64,000 bases of DNA from Solibacillus sp. FSL W7-1464 (GTDB lineage Bacteria > Bacillota > Bacilli > Bacillales_A > Planococcaceae): assembly GCF_038004425.1 (NCBI RefSeq), contig NZ_JBBORC010000001.1, forward strand, positions 115,001 to 179,000. Direction: 5' to 3'. The position numbers and the translations under genes were made by a program. Shown piece after piece: positions 28,221-37,104 of this stretch. Positions within the stretch are counted from its first letter, which is position 1. Each line of letters starts with the position of its first letter. The notes beneath the pieces were generated by a model. The model was not told the origin of the DNA. It ran no database searches and saw only the letters and a list, made by a program, of their open reading frames with translations.

Positions 28221-29891
28221 ATGTATAGTATAGGTTTAGATTATGGATCCGAATCATGTCGCGCAGCATTACTTGACTTGAAAACAAAACAAATTACAGC
28301 TGTTGTAGAGCAAACCTATGAGCATGGGATAATTACAGAAAACCTTTACAATGTAAAAATAAAAAATAATAAGGTACTTCAAAATCCTAATGATTATTTA
28401 GACTGTATGGAAAGTTTAATTACACTTTTATTAGAGCAACAAAAGCTCCCATCTACTTCTATAAAATCTATTGGAATAGATTTTACCAGTTGTACAGTTT
28501 TACCGGTCGATGAATCATTTAACCCAATATGTAATCAGCTGGAATATAAGGAACGCCCACATGCATATGCAAAACTATGGAAAAGTCATAGTGCATATAA
28601 AGAAGCAGAGCATATTACCAATATATTGAGCAATCACCCGTACTTAAAAAAATATGGTGGAACTATTTCTTCTGAGTGGCTTTTGCCGAAACTTTTGGAA
28701 TTGAAAAATGAAGATATGCAAATATTTGAAGAATGTAAGTATTTTATGGAAGCGGGAGACTGGCTGGTTAGTAAATTAACTGGCTCCCTGGTGAGAAGTA
28801 GCTGTCAAGCAGGCTTTAAAGGATTATGGCAAAGTGAAGATGGTTATTTAAAACCAGAAGTATTAAGCCTAATTGATGATTCATTTACAAATATTTATAA
28901 AACGAAATTAGCCGGAAAACCAATGCTTGCAGGAGAGTATGCAGGAAACTTAACTCCAGAGATGGCAGAAAAGTTAGGACTGCATACAGATGTTGTTGTA
29001 GCTGTTTCGATTATTGATGCTCATTCAGCTTTAGTTGGTGCAGGAGTAAGCAGGAGTAATGAAATGTTAATTGTTATGGGGACTTCTAGTTGTCATATGC
29101 TGTTAAGCAACGAAGAGAAAATGATTCCAGGTGTTTCCGGGGTAGTGAAGGATGGAATTTTCAAAGACTTATTTGCTTATGAAGCTGGGCAAGTAGCAGT
29201 AGGTGATATTTTCTCCTACTTTATTCGTGAACAATTACCAACTCGCTATATCGAAGAGGCAAAAAAGAAGGATTGTTCTGTATTTGAAATCTTAAATAGT
29301 TATGCGGGTAGGCAGTCAACTGGTTCACATGGTTTAGTCGTACTCGATTGGCATAACGGGAACCGTACCCCGTATGTCAATCCGAATTTAACTGCAGTAA
29401 TGGTTGGTGAAACCTTACAAACAAAGGCATACGAAAAATATCGTGCATTACTGGAAAGTACCGCCTTTGGAACAAAGCAAATTGTTGAGTTATTTATAGA
29501 AAATGGTCTTGCAATCGATAAGATAATTTTAGCAGGCGGAATTCCGAAAAAAAACCCTTTACTAGTACAAATTTATGCAGATGTATTGCAAAAAGAGCTG
29601 ATTGTATTAGAAGAAACCCAAATACCGGCATTAGGGGCAGCTATTCTCGGTGCGGCCGCTTTTGAAAGAGTTCCATTACACGAGGCAGCACGTAAATATG
29701 GAACAACTTGCGAAGTGATATTTAAGCCTAATAAGAAAAATGAAAAAGTATATGAAACACTATATAAACATTACCAAACGTTAAATGAAATTTTTTATAA
29801 TAATCCACTCATGCCAATGTTAAATGAGTTGAAGATGGGAGAATATAATGATGGTGAAAAATTTATGGGACATGAATACAGCACCTCCTGA
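28221..29891 (+). CDS. FGGY-family kinase, ribulokinase-like (AraB type)
   Basis: 556 aa, the length of ribulokinases. It starts with LDYGSESCRAALLD, has IGIDFTSCTVLPVD (about 85-98), VMGTSSCHMLLS in place of the usual GTS ATP loop, and ILAGGIPKKNPLLVQIYAD near the C-terminus. It is the second FGGY kinase in this operon. A role in phosphorylating a ribulose-type product of fucose isomerase (from D-arabinose) or L-fuculose itself is possible. The last 44 bp overlap the next gene in another frame, so translation is coupled. Confidence 0.87.
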   Translation: MYSIGLDYGSESCRAALLDLKTKQITAVVEQTYEHGIITENLYNVKIKNNKVLQNPNDYLDCMESLITLLLEQQKLPSTSIKSIGIDFTSCTVLPVDESFNPICNQLEYKERPHAYAKLWKSHSAYKEAEHITNILSNHPYLKKYGGTISSEWLLPKLLELKNEDMQIFEECKYFMEAGDWLVSKLTGSLVRSSCQAGFKGLWQSEDGYLKPEVLSLIDDSFTNIYKTKLAGKPMLAGEYAGNLTPEMAEKLGLHTDVVVAVSIIDAHSALVGAGVSRSNEMLIVMGTSSCHMLLSNEEKMIPGVSGVVKDGIFKDLFAYEAGQVAVGDIFSYFIREQLPTRYIEEAKKKDCSVFEILNSYAGRQSTGSHGLVVLDWHNGNRTPYVNPNLTAVMVGETLQTKAYEKYRALLESTAFGTKQIVELFIENGLAIDKIILAGGIPKKNPLLVQIYADVLQKELIVLEETQIPALGAAILGAAAFERVPLHEAARKYGTTCEVIFKPNKKNEKVYETLYKHYQTLNEIFYNNPLMPMLNELKMGEYNDGEKFMGHEYSTS

Positions 29892-31905
29892 AGATTCGCT
29901 GGAGGAGCTGCGATACCGTTCTAACCTAATTGGGACTGATCGGTCAGTATGCAACTGGGGTGGAGGCAATACCTCATTCAAAACTCGTGCTGTTGATTTT
30001 AAAGGTAACGAAGTAGATATCATGTGGGTTAAGGGGAGCGGTTCTGATTTAGCAACGATGAGGGAAGAGAATTTCTCAAGTTTATTACTTCAAGATATGC
30101 TTGAGTTAGAACATCGTACTTCGATGTCTGACGAAGAAATGGTTGTATATTTAGAGCATTGTTTACTTACGAAGAATTACCCGCGACCATCAATTGAAAC
30201 ATTGCTACATGCTTTTATACCATATAAACATGTGGATCATACACATCCAGACGCTATTATAAGTATATGTTGTGCACCGGATGGTCAAAAAATTGCAGAT
30301 GCGATTTGGGGGAATCGATATGTATGGGTTCCCTATATACGTCCTGGTTTTACACTTTCCAAAATGATTGCTGAAGGTGTGCGGAATAACCCTAATGCCG
30401 AGTTGGTATTGATGGAGAAACATGGTTTGGTTGTATGGGGAAATACAGCTCAGGAAAGCTATAATAAAACAATTGAAGTGATTAATGAAGCTGAGAAATT
30501 TATTGAAAACTACTCTATCAATCAAGTTTCAAGCGCTTTATCGATTCCAGAACCATCAATGGAAGAAAAACAAAATATTATTCATACGCTTTTACCTATA
30601 GTGCGTGGCGCGGCTTCATTCCATGAACGTGTTGTCACGAATATAGATACATCTGAAGAGGTACTAAACTTTGTAAATAGTGAAATAGCAGAAACGTTAT
30701 CGCAAGTTGGAGCAGCCTGTCCGGATCATTTAGTGCACACTAAGCGTATTCCGCTGTTCATTAATTGGAGTGGTGACAAACAAACATTAAAGGATGAAGT
30801 GTTAGCAGGAATCACTCAATATATAGAAGATTATTCAGCATATTTTACTAAGTATGCTGAAAGTACAGATAAGATGTTTAATCCGGCACCACGTGTCATT
30901 TTAATAAAAGGGATAGGAATGATCACAACTGGCAAAAATCGTAACGCAGCAAAATTAAGTGCAGATTTATATAAACGGGCAATTGCTGTTATGGAAGGGT
31001 CCTATAAATTAGGAGGCTTTACCTCTTTAACTGAAGAAGAGTCTTTTGCTGTTGAATACTGGCCTCTAGAATTATATAAACTTAGCTTAGCGCCTCCAGA
31101 AAATGAATTTTCTCGACAAATCGCTCTTGTTACCGGTGGAGCAGGAGGAATTGGAAGCGAAACATGCCGATTATTTGCCTCTAAAGGAGCACATGTAGTA
31201 TTAGCTGATTTAAATATAGCAGGAGCTGAAAAAGTAGCGGAAGAAATAAATGCTATGTATGGTGAGGAAGTTGCTATAGCAGTACAAATGGATGTAACGG
31301 ATGAGGCACAAATTATTTCAGCATTTAATACTGCCATTGAAAGATTTGGAGGAATAGATATTCTAGTTAATAATGCTGGACTTGCGACATCCAGCAGCTT
31401 TGAAGAAACCTCGCTAGATGAATGGAACTTGAATATGAATGTACTTGGTACTGGTTACTTTTTAGTGTCCAGAGAGGCATTTAAAATTATGAAAAGACAG
31501 GATTTAGGGGGAAGTATGGTTTTCATTGCTTCGAAGAATTCTGTTTATGCAGGGAAAAATGCATCGGCCTATAGCGCTGTAAAAGCTCTTGAATTACATT
31601 TAGCCCGCTGTATAGCTGCAGAAGGTGGAGATTTTGGAATTCGGGCAAATTCTGTATTGCCTGATGCCGTTTTACAAGGCTCTGCTATTTGGGGATCAAA
31701 TTGGCGCAAGGAACGTGCAACAGCATATGGAATTGAGGAGCAAGAATTAGAGGAACATTATCGACAACGTACAGTTTTAAAAGAAAATATATATCCTAGG
31801 GATATTGCAGAAGCTATTGCATTTTTTGCCTCGGAAAAAACAAAAAAAACAACAGGTTGCATGTTGACGGTTGATGGTGGTGTAACAGCTGCATTTACGC
31901 GATGA
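29848..31905 (+). CDS. Bifunctional class II aldolase / short-chain dehydrogenase (RhaEW-like)
   Basis: 685 aa. Residues ~1-420 are a class II aldolase domain: NWGGGNTSFK, then DHTHPDAII with zinc histidines, and LMEKHGLVVWG with a third. Residues ~425-685 are an SDR: Rossmann loop VTGGAGGIGSETC, NNAGLA, and the catalytic YSAVK with an upstream serine in FIASKNS. B. subtilis RhaEW (YuxG) has this layout and combines rhamnulose-1-phosphate cleavage with lactaldehyde oxidation. The start overlaps the upstream kinase by 44 bp; ATGs at 29848 and 29851 are both usable. Here it probably oxidises L-lactaldehyde made by FucA as well. Confidence 0.9.
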   Translation: MMVKNLWDMNTAPPEDSLEELRYRSNLIGTDRSVCNWGGGNTSFKTRAVDFKGNEVDIMWVKGSGSDLATMREENFSSLLLQDMLELEHRTSMSDEEMVVYLEHCLLTKNYPRPSIETLLHAFIPYKHVDHTHPDAIISICCAPDGQKIADAIWGNRYVWVPYIRPGFTLSKMIAEGVRNNPNAELVLMEKHGLVVWGNTAQESYNKTIEVINEAEKFIENYSINQVSSALSIPEPSMEEKQNIIHTLLPIVRGAASFHERVVTNIDTSEEVLNFVNSEIAETLSQVGAACPDHLVHTKRIPLFINWSGDKQTLKDEVLAGITQYIEDYSAYFTKYAESTDKMFNPAPRVILIKGIGMITTGKNRNAAKLSADLYKRAIAVMEGSYKLGGFTSLTEEESFAVEYWPLELYKLSLAPPENEFSRQIALVTGGAGGIGSETCRLFASKGAHVVLADLNIAGAEKVAEEINAMYGEEVAIAVQMDVTDEAQIISAFNTAIERFGGIDILVNNAGLATSSSFEETSLDEWNLNMNVLGTGYFLVSREAFKIMKRQDLGGSMVFIASKNSVYAGKNASAYSAVKALELHLARCIAAEGGDFGIRANSVLPDAVLQGSAIWGSNWRKERATAYGIEEQELEEHYRQRTVLKENIYPRDIAEAIAFFASEKTKKTTGCMLTVDGGVTAAFTR

Positions 31906-31977
31906 ATATTCTCTGCTTCACTGAAGATGGGATGTAAATGGAAATTTAGGGGTATATATCTAGAATATGTTTTATAA

Positions 31978-32225
31978 ATGATGCGCTATAAACTGATTGG
32001 AGTGAAGTCGGCGATTGTAGATACCGACTAAAGCATTTTACTACAGCAGAGCTTCCTGATTGAATAGTACGACACCGGCGGAAAGCGTCCCGGAATGAAG
32101 TTCAATTATATGCAGAGCAAAAAATCCCATTTTCTCCTTGAGGAAAGGTAGTGTACCTAAAAAGTTAGAGAAAAAACTAACTTTTTGGGTGTTTTTCTAT
32201 GGCTTTATAAATATTATGCGCTATA
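31978..32225. repeat. Decayed intergenic element between ATNATGCGCTATA repeats
   Basis: ATGATGCGCTATA (31978-31990) and ATTATGCGCTATA (32213-32225) differ at one base and bracket ~220 bp. An inverted copy (TATAGCGCATAAT) lies at 52463-52475. Inside, segments such as GATTGGAGTGAAGTCGGCGA and GGCGGAAAGCGTCCCGGAAT resemble, from memory, the GC-richer palindromic intergenic repeats common in Bacillaceae. No transposase is encoded. The stretch 31906-32360 has no gene. Confidence 0.4.
32155..32197 (+). terminator. Terminator of the fucose-type operon
   Basis: ACCTAAAAAGTTAG pairs with CTAACTTTTTGGGT (14 bp, one G-U) around an 8-nt loop and is followed by GTTTTTCT. It lies 250 bp after the last gene. 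Confidence 0.8.
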
Positions 32226-32302
32226 GCAACGAGCGAATTAAACAAAAACTAGCCGGCATGATTTCGTTAAAATACTGAACTAATGCCAGCTATTGAGCTG
32301 CA

Positions 32303-32350
32303 TAAAAAATCAGGGGGCATTACCAAAATAGTATTTTTGTGTTATGCCGC
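32303..32350 (-). terminator. Possible terminator of the lut operon
   Basis: On the minus strand GGCGGCATAAC can pair with GTAATGCCCCC (imperfect) and is followed by TGATTTTTTATG. It lies 11 bp after the lutC stop. Confidence 0.5.
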
Positions 32351-32360
32351 CACCTCTTTT

Positions 32361-33041
32361 TTAATAATCCTCCACCAAAATATACGTCATTCTTACCGGT
32401 CCGTGAACCCCGACAACTAAGTTCATTTCGATATCCGCGGAGTTGCTTGGTCCTGTAATGAAATTAATACAGGACGAAACATGGGACTGCTCTCGTAAAT
32501 ATTGGGCAGCTTGTGTCATACGGGGAACGATGCTGCTTTTTGGTATAATGGCAATTGAATTTTCAGGTAAAAATGAAAGCGTCCGGCCGACTTCCGGTGA
32601 TGTTTGAAGCATAATCGTGCCGGATTCCGCTAATGTCACGGTGCTGATTACGACACCGACATTTGCCTGTTCAGCAAAATCGATATTTTCCTTACCGTTT
32701 GCAGATTGCCACTTTAAATGTTCATATTGCTCAAAAACCGGTAACACATTCAATACTTCAAAACGCGAATCATTGCTGTAAATTACTCGCCCGCCACCGT
32801 AATCTACAATTGTTTCATTTAATATTTCAGGCAATTGCTGCTGTGTGCATTTCTTTAATGTAGTGTGGATGTTCAAGCATTGTTCTCTCAACACTTCGAT
32901 AAGTTCTTCCATCGAAGCGTCCTTCAATACTTCGTGTTGAGGGAGGTGCTTCCAGTTTCGCTTCGGTTTAGTTAAAGAAGGAGCGGATCTGCCAAGACGG
33001 GCAGCGATTGTTTGTAAAAAGGGCTCTCGATTTTGAATCAT
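32361..33041 (-). CDS. lutC: L-lactate utilisation protein LutC
   Basis: 226 aa LUD-domain protein. The C-terminal part has the family run [29 protein letters not shown] and [22 protein letters not shown], the typical LUD phosphate/glycine-rich segment. With LutA and LutB it forms the iron-sulfur enzyme that oxidises L-lactate to pyruvate. The start overlaps the lutB stop by 4 bp (ATGA), showing translational coupling. It is the last gene of the operon. Confidence 0.94.
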   Translation of the reverse strand: MIQNREPFLQTIAARLGRSAPSLTKPKRNWKHLPQHEVLKDASMEELIEVLREQCLNIHTTLKKCTQQQLPEILNETIVDYGGGRVIYSNDSRFEVLNVLPVFEQYEHLKWQSANGKENIDFAEQANVGVVISTVTLAESGTIMLQTSPEVGRTLSFLPENSIAIIPKSSIVPRMTQAAQYLREQSHVSSCINFITGPSNSADIEMNLVVGVHGPVRMTYILVEDY

Positions 33042-34465
33042 TTGGATTTGCCTCCCTTGTTATGCTGTTCAAACCAGTCACGGAAACGTTCTTTTTGCAC
33101 AGAAGGGAAATCACGATACGCTGTCCAGTTTTTCAGTGGACCTGGACCATTAGAAATTTTCTCGTTTTTCGTGAACGGCTTCATAACGGTTGAAGCTACT
33201 TTAGTGCCTAATTGATAGATTGATTGTGAAGAAGTGCCCATTCCAAATGCCTGCATCAGCAAACTTTCACTGATCGGGGCACGGCCTTCCCGTTCAACGA
33301 TCACCTCCCGATGCTTATGAAGCAATTGGTGCAACGGAATTTTCACTGGGCATACATCCGTGCATGCACCACATAAAGTGGAAGCGTAAGGCAGCTCTTT
33401 ATAGTCATCGTAGCCTCCTAATAACGGTGATAATACCGCCCCAATAGGACCGGAGTAAATAGATCCGTACGTATGCCCGCCGACATGGCGATAAACAGGG
33501 CATGTATTAATACATGCCGCACAGCGAATGCACTGTAAAATCGACTGGAATTCGCCACCTAGAATCGAGGAACGCCCATTATCTACAATGACTAAATGAA
33601 ATTCTTCGGGGCCATCGACTTCGAGCGCTTCTTTTATGCCTGTCAGCACTGTAATATAGCTTGTCAACTTCTGGCCAACCGCACTCCGTGTAAGCATACC
33701 GACGAGTACTTCCATTTCTTCAAATGTGGGTACTAACCGCTCCATCCCCATGACGGAAATTTGTGTTTTCGGCAAGGCTGTTACTAAATCCGCATTCCCT
33801 TCATTCGTTACTAAACAAACAGAACCTGTTTCCGCAACGGCAAAATTGCATCCCGTAATACCGATATCCGCCGTTAAGTAATGATCACGTAAAACTTTGC
33901 GGGCATGCAGGGCTAGTTCCTCTGGTTGGGAGGAAGCCGTATAACCAATTTTTTGTTCAAATACTTCCCGAATCTGATCTTTATTTTTATGAAGTGCCGG
34001 TGTCACGATATGAGAAGGCGGGTCATGGTCATCAAGCTGTAAAATATATTCGCCTAAATCAGTTTCAATCACTTCACATCCGAGTTGTTCCAAGTGTGAG
34101 TTTAAATTGATTTCTTCGGTTACCATTGATTTTGCTTTGACTATTTTTTTCGCATTTTTTTGTTTGGCAACGGTTGAAATGTAATCGGTAGCTTCTTCGG
34201 CAGTTTGTGCAAAAAATACATGACCGCCTCGCGCTTCTACATTTGTACTCAATTCATGTAAATAATAATCGAGATTTTCCAATACATGCTGCCGGATTTC
34301 TTCTCCATGATTACGCCATTCTTCCCAATCTAAAGGGTCAACAGCAGCGCTCCGTCTTGTTTGAAAACGATGTTGTGCGCCAGCTACCGCACCACGCATA
34401 AAATCATTTTCCAGGTTGGAGGAAAGACGTTCATTAAATTTTTGCTGACTGATTTTCATCGCCAT
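33038..34465 (-). CDS. lutB: L-lactate utilisation iron-sulfur protein LutB
   Basis: 475 aa. It starts MAMKIS, as B. subtilis LutB does; the in-frame GTG three codons upstream lies too close to the ribosome site. A LUD domain with [20 protein letters not shown] is followed by two 4Fe-4S ferredoxin clusters, [14 protein letters not shown] and [11 protein letters not shown]. It transfers electrons from lactate oxidation. The order lutA-lutB-lutC and the short gaps match the B. subtilis operon. A lactate permease gene is not in this window. Confidence 0.95.
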   Translation of the reverse strand: MAMKISQQKFNERLSSNLENDFMRGAVAGAQHRFQTRRSAAVDPLDWEEWRNHGEEIRQHVLENLDYYLHELSTNVEARGGHVFFAQTAEEATDYISTVAKQKNAKKIVKAKSMVTEEINLNSHLEQLGCEVIETDLGEYILQLDDHDPPSHIVTPALHKNKDQIREVFEQKIGYTASSQPEELALHARKVLRDHYLTADIGITGCNFAVAETGSVCLVTNEGNADLVTALPKTQISVMGMERLVPTFEEMEVLVGMLTRSAVGQKLTSYITVLTGIKEALEVDGPEEFHLVIVDNGRSSILGGEFQSILQCIRCAACINTCPVYRHVGGHTYGSIYSGPIGAVLSPLLGGYDDYKELPYASTLCGACTDVCPVKIPLHQLLHKHREVIVEREGRAPISESLLMQAFGMGTSSQSIYQLGTKVASTVMKPFTKNEKISNGPGPLKNWTAYRDFPSVQKERFRDWFEQHNKGGKSK

Positions 34466-34484
34466 TTGAAACACGTCCTCTCTA

Positions 34485-35201
34485 TTAGCGGCTATTCAAA
34501 ATTTCTGCGATATGCATTGTTTTAATGTCAATATTTTTCCGGTCAATCCGCCCGCCGATGTTCATGAGACATCCCGCATCAGCCCCTATTAAATAATGGA
34601 TAGCAATCTGCTTGGCAGAAGCAATCTTTTCATCAACCATTTGTTCGGAGATCGGTCCCATTTTAATAGAAAATGTTCCGCCAAAACCGCAGCAATTTTC
34701 TTTTAAAGGCATTTCCAGCAGCTCAAGACCGTCTACATTCCGGAGCAGCGTGAGGGGAGCCTGCTGAACTTTCAATAAGCGCGTCATATGACAGGAAGGG
34801 TGATAAGTAGCCGTTCCGTTTAGTTTTGCTCCAACATCCTCAACTTTAAGTACATCAACAATAAATTGTGTCAGTTCATATGTCTTGTCAGCGATTTTTT
34901 GTGCCTTTTCCTGCCAAAACGGTTCATCTTTAAAAATATGAACATATTCTTTCAGCATGTACGCACAAGAACCTGATGGACAGACGATGACTTCTGCATC
35001 TTCAAATACTTTAATTGTATTTTTCATCGTTTCTTTAGAAGCTTTTACATAGCCGCTGTTATAGGCTGGCTGACCGCAACAAGTTTGGCCTTTTGGAAAA
35101 TTTACTGTACAACCTAAGCGTTCCAACAACTCAACAGTGTTTTTCCCGATATTACTTTGAACCATATCGACTAAACATGTAGCGAATAATGATACATTCA
35201 T
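34485..35201 (-). CDS. lutA: L-lactate utilisation cysteine-rich protein LutA
   Basis: 238 aa with two cysteine-rich CCG domains, as in the GlpC/HdrB family: [12 protein letters not shown] in the first half, [10 protein letters not shown] and [11 protein letters not shown] in the second. These motifs bind a non-cubane-type iron-sulfur cluster in relatives. It is the first gene of the lut operon, preceded by a good promoter at 35223-35251 and a palindrome at 35255-35267. The ribosome site is GGGGGGAT before the ATG. Confidence 0.95.
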   Translation of the reverse strand: MNVSLFATCLVDMVQSNIGKNTVELLERLGCTVNFPKGQTCCGQPAYNSGYVKASKETMKNTIKVFEDAEVIVCPSGSCAYMLKEYVHIFKDEPFWQEKAQKIADKTYELTQFIVDVLKVEDVGAKLNGTATYHPSCHMTRLLKVQQAPLTLLRNVDGLELLEMPLKENCCGFGGTFSIKMGPISEQMVDEKIASAKQIAIHYLIGADAGCLMNIGGRIDRKNIDIKTMHIAEILNSR

Positions 35202-35222
35202 CCAATCCCCCCTGTTCCATTA

Positions 35223-35251
35223 AATTTACAACTTTCTGATAATTAAGTCAA
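35223..35251 (-). promoter_or_regulatory. SigA-type promoter of lutABC
   Basis: On the minus strand TTGACT (35251-35246), a 17-bp spacer and TAAATT (35228-35223) form a near-consensus promoter, with the lutA start 22 bp after the -10. Confidence 0.7.
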
Positions 35252-35254
35252 CAG

Positions 35255-35267
35255 GTCATCTGATGAC
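35255..35267. promoter_or_regulatory. LutR-type operator palindrome
   Basis: GTCATC-T-GATGAC is a perfect palindrome placed 4 bp upstream of the lut -35. It contains TCATC-N-GATGA, which from memory is the inverted repeat described as important for B. subtilis LutR binding. The adjacent gene encodes a LutR-like GntR regulator. Confidence 0.7.
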
Positions 35268-35310
35268 TAAATAAATTAGTATTCAACGAGAATAATATTG
35301 TATTAAAACA

Positions 35311-36015
35311 TTATTGTCTGAAAAGTAATGACTCAACGGTTTTAAGGTGTTTTGCCATCGCTTTTTTAGCTTGTATATCATCTGCATTCGCTAAAGCATT
35401 GTAAATCGCGGTATGTTCTTCGTGTAAATCGTATAAAGCAGCATGATCTGTAGTGGATAAAATGGAACGGGTATGCTGGATTTGGCGTGCAATCGGCTTT
35501 GAAACACTTTGCAGCATCGAAACGAGGAGAGGGTTGTCCGCTGCTTCAGCGATGATTGCATGAAATTGCATGTCGGCGTTACTGCTTGCCTCAGGATCGA
35601 TTAGAGCATCGTTCATTTTAATGAGCGCTTCTTTTAATTGTCCAAGGTGACGATTTGTTCTGCGTTTTGCGGCATTTTCAATTAATCCTAATTCCAAAAT
35701 TTTTCGCACTTCAAATATTTGCTGTAAATCCTGCTCAGAAAAGGAGGCATATGTAGGAATATTTAATGAAATATCCTGGGCCGTTACTTTGCGGATATAA
35801 GTTCCTTCTCCTTGGCGGATTTCGATTATTCCACGTGCCTGAAGAGCCGTCAGAGCTTCACGAATTGCAGAGCGGCCAACTTCGAAATTTTTGGCAAGCT
35901 GTTCAACCGAATCCAACTTATCGCCAGGTGCAATTTCCCCGATCATAATTTTCTGTTCGATAATAGCGGCTATTTGTTCATATAATTTTTTTGTTTTTGG
36001 TACTTCAAATTTCAT
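35311..36015 (-). CDS. lutR: GntR/FadR-family regulator, LutR-like
   Basis: 234 aa. The N-terminal winged helix reads KLYEQIAAIIEQKIMIGEIAPGD with recognition region VGRSAIREALTALQARG; a helical FCD effector domain (from ~residue 85) follows, as in the FadR branch. It is adjacent to lutABC in the same orientation but separated by ~110 bp holding the lut promoter and a TCATC-T-GATGA palindrome. LutR of B. subtilis represses lutABC and lutP until lactate is present. The gene symbol rests on context plus the operator match, not on a search. Confidence 0.8.
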   Translation of the reverse strand: MKFEVPKTKKLYEQIAAIIEQKIMIGEIAPGDKLDSVEQLAKNFEVGRSAIREALTALQARGIIEIRQGEGTYIRKVTAQDISLNIPTYASFSEQDLQQIFEVRKILELGLIENAAKRRTNRHLGQLKEALIKMNDALIDPEASSNADMQFHAIIAEAADNPLLVSMLQSVSKPIARQIQHTRSILSTTDHAALYDLHEEHTAIYNALANADDIQAKKAMAKHLKTVESLLFRQ

Positions 36016-36045
36016 TTTAAAAATCCTTTCTTACTTTATAAATTC

Positions 36046-36081
36046 TAAAAAAAGCTGTTCCAATAACTTGGAAACAGCTTT
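36046..36081 (-). terminator. Terminator of the USP-like gene
   Basis: On the minus strand AAAGCTGTTTCCAA pairs with TTGGAACAGCTTT (one bulged base) and runs into TTTTAG. It separates the USP-like gene from lutR. Confidence 0.8.
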
Positions 36082-36085
36082 CGTA

Positions 36086-36772
36086 TTAAGGTTTTAGTGA
36101 TGTAAAACGATCTTTAGGAAGAATTTCAGGGTTGTTAACAGTACCTTCTGTTATATCAGCCTCTAAAAGTTTCCCGTTATAATTGAACTTGAATATACCA
36201 TTATCGAAGTCTGTCCCGATTTCCTTAAAGAAAATCCCTTCCAGTGCCACAATTTTAGGGCATGTAAACACGACTTTATAATAATCATTTTCCTGGATTA
36301 AATAAGCACGTACACCTTTTTCGTATACATCGATCAGTTCATCTTCAGAAGGACGTTTTACCGATACTATATGAAAATCTACGAATGGCACTTCTTTTAA
36401 GAGAACATTCAAGAAAGAACCTTTTGTAATTTCCTCCCAGCGACTTTGGGCACTTTGACCTACGATGATTTGGGTAATATTAAAGTTCATTGCAATTTCT
36501 GTAATGACTTTATGGAATGGACGCTTTTCATTATCTTTAATAATGAATTGTTCTACATCCAATTCATCAGTAAGTTCTTTCCACTGTTCGATATAGCCTG
36601 ATTTTTCCGCATCAAATGCATCAAGTGGCTTTGAATCAACAGTCAACACATATAATGGACAGTCAAGTAAAGTAGCAAGCTTGTGTCCCCGGCGAATTAA
36701 ACGCTCACCATTTTGTCCGTAATATACACAAACCAAAATACTTTCGTCTAATCGGCCTTTAACATGTTTCAT
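36086..36772 (-). CDS. Stand-alone KdpD-like universal stress protein domain
   Basis: 228 aa from the ATG 9 nt after AGAGGTG. The first ~140 residues match the USP domain of KdpD sensor kinases, with SILVCVYYGQNGERLIRRGHKLATLL and IIVGQSAQSRWEEITKGS. The remaining ~90 residues are a beta-rich extension I do not recognise. The histidine kinase and membrane parts of KdpD are absent. It is transcribed away from the Mrp operon, which suggests a role in monovalent-cation sensing or in nucleotide (ATP or c-di-AMP) sensing. That role is inference. Confidence 0.75.
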   Translation of the reverse strand: MKHVKGRLDESILVCVYYGQNGERLIRRGHKLATLLDCPLYVLTVDSKPLDAFDAEKSGYIEQWKELTDELDVEQFIIKDNEKRPFHKVITEIAMNFNITQIIVGQSAQSRWEEITKGSFLNVLLKEVPFVDFHIVSVKRPSEDELIDVYEKGVRAYLIQENDYYKVVFTCPKIVALEGIFFKEIGTDFDNGIFKFNYNGKLLEADITEGTVNNPEILPKDRFTSLKP

Positions 36773-37104
36773 TTTAGTTCGCACCTCTTTTTCTTATCCT
36801 ATAATAATGAATTGAATCCGAATATATTTTGAGAAATTAAGCATAATTGAGATAAAACGAAGGCTATTACAGTGCAATACACCCATTATTATTGTATACT
36901 TATTTCTATGATGCATATTTATATTCAGTAAATTTTATGTTATTTTTTTGCTTTTGTAATTTTTCTTAAATTACTCTTGTTGGAAAATATATTCCCCATA
37001 TGCCACATTATTATGAAGATAGTTATATAGATAGTCAAGTGTGATTGTTCGAATGCCGAACTTTACATATTTAATTGGCTTAATCGGTTAGGAGGTTATT
37101 GCTT

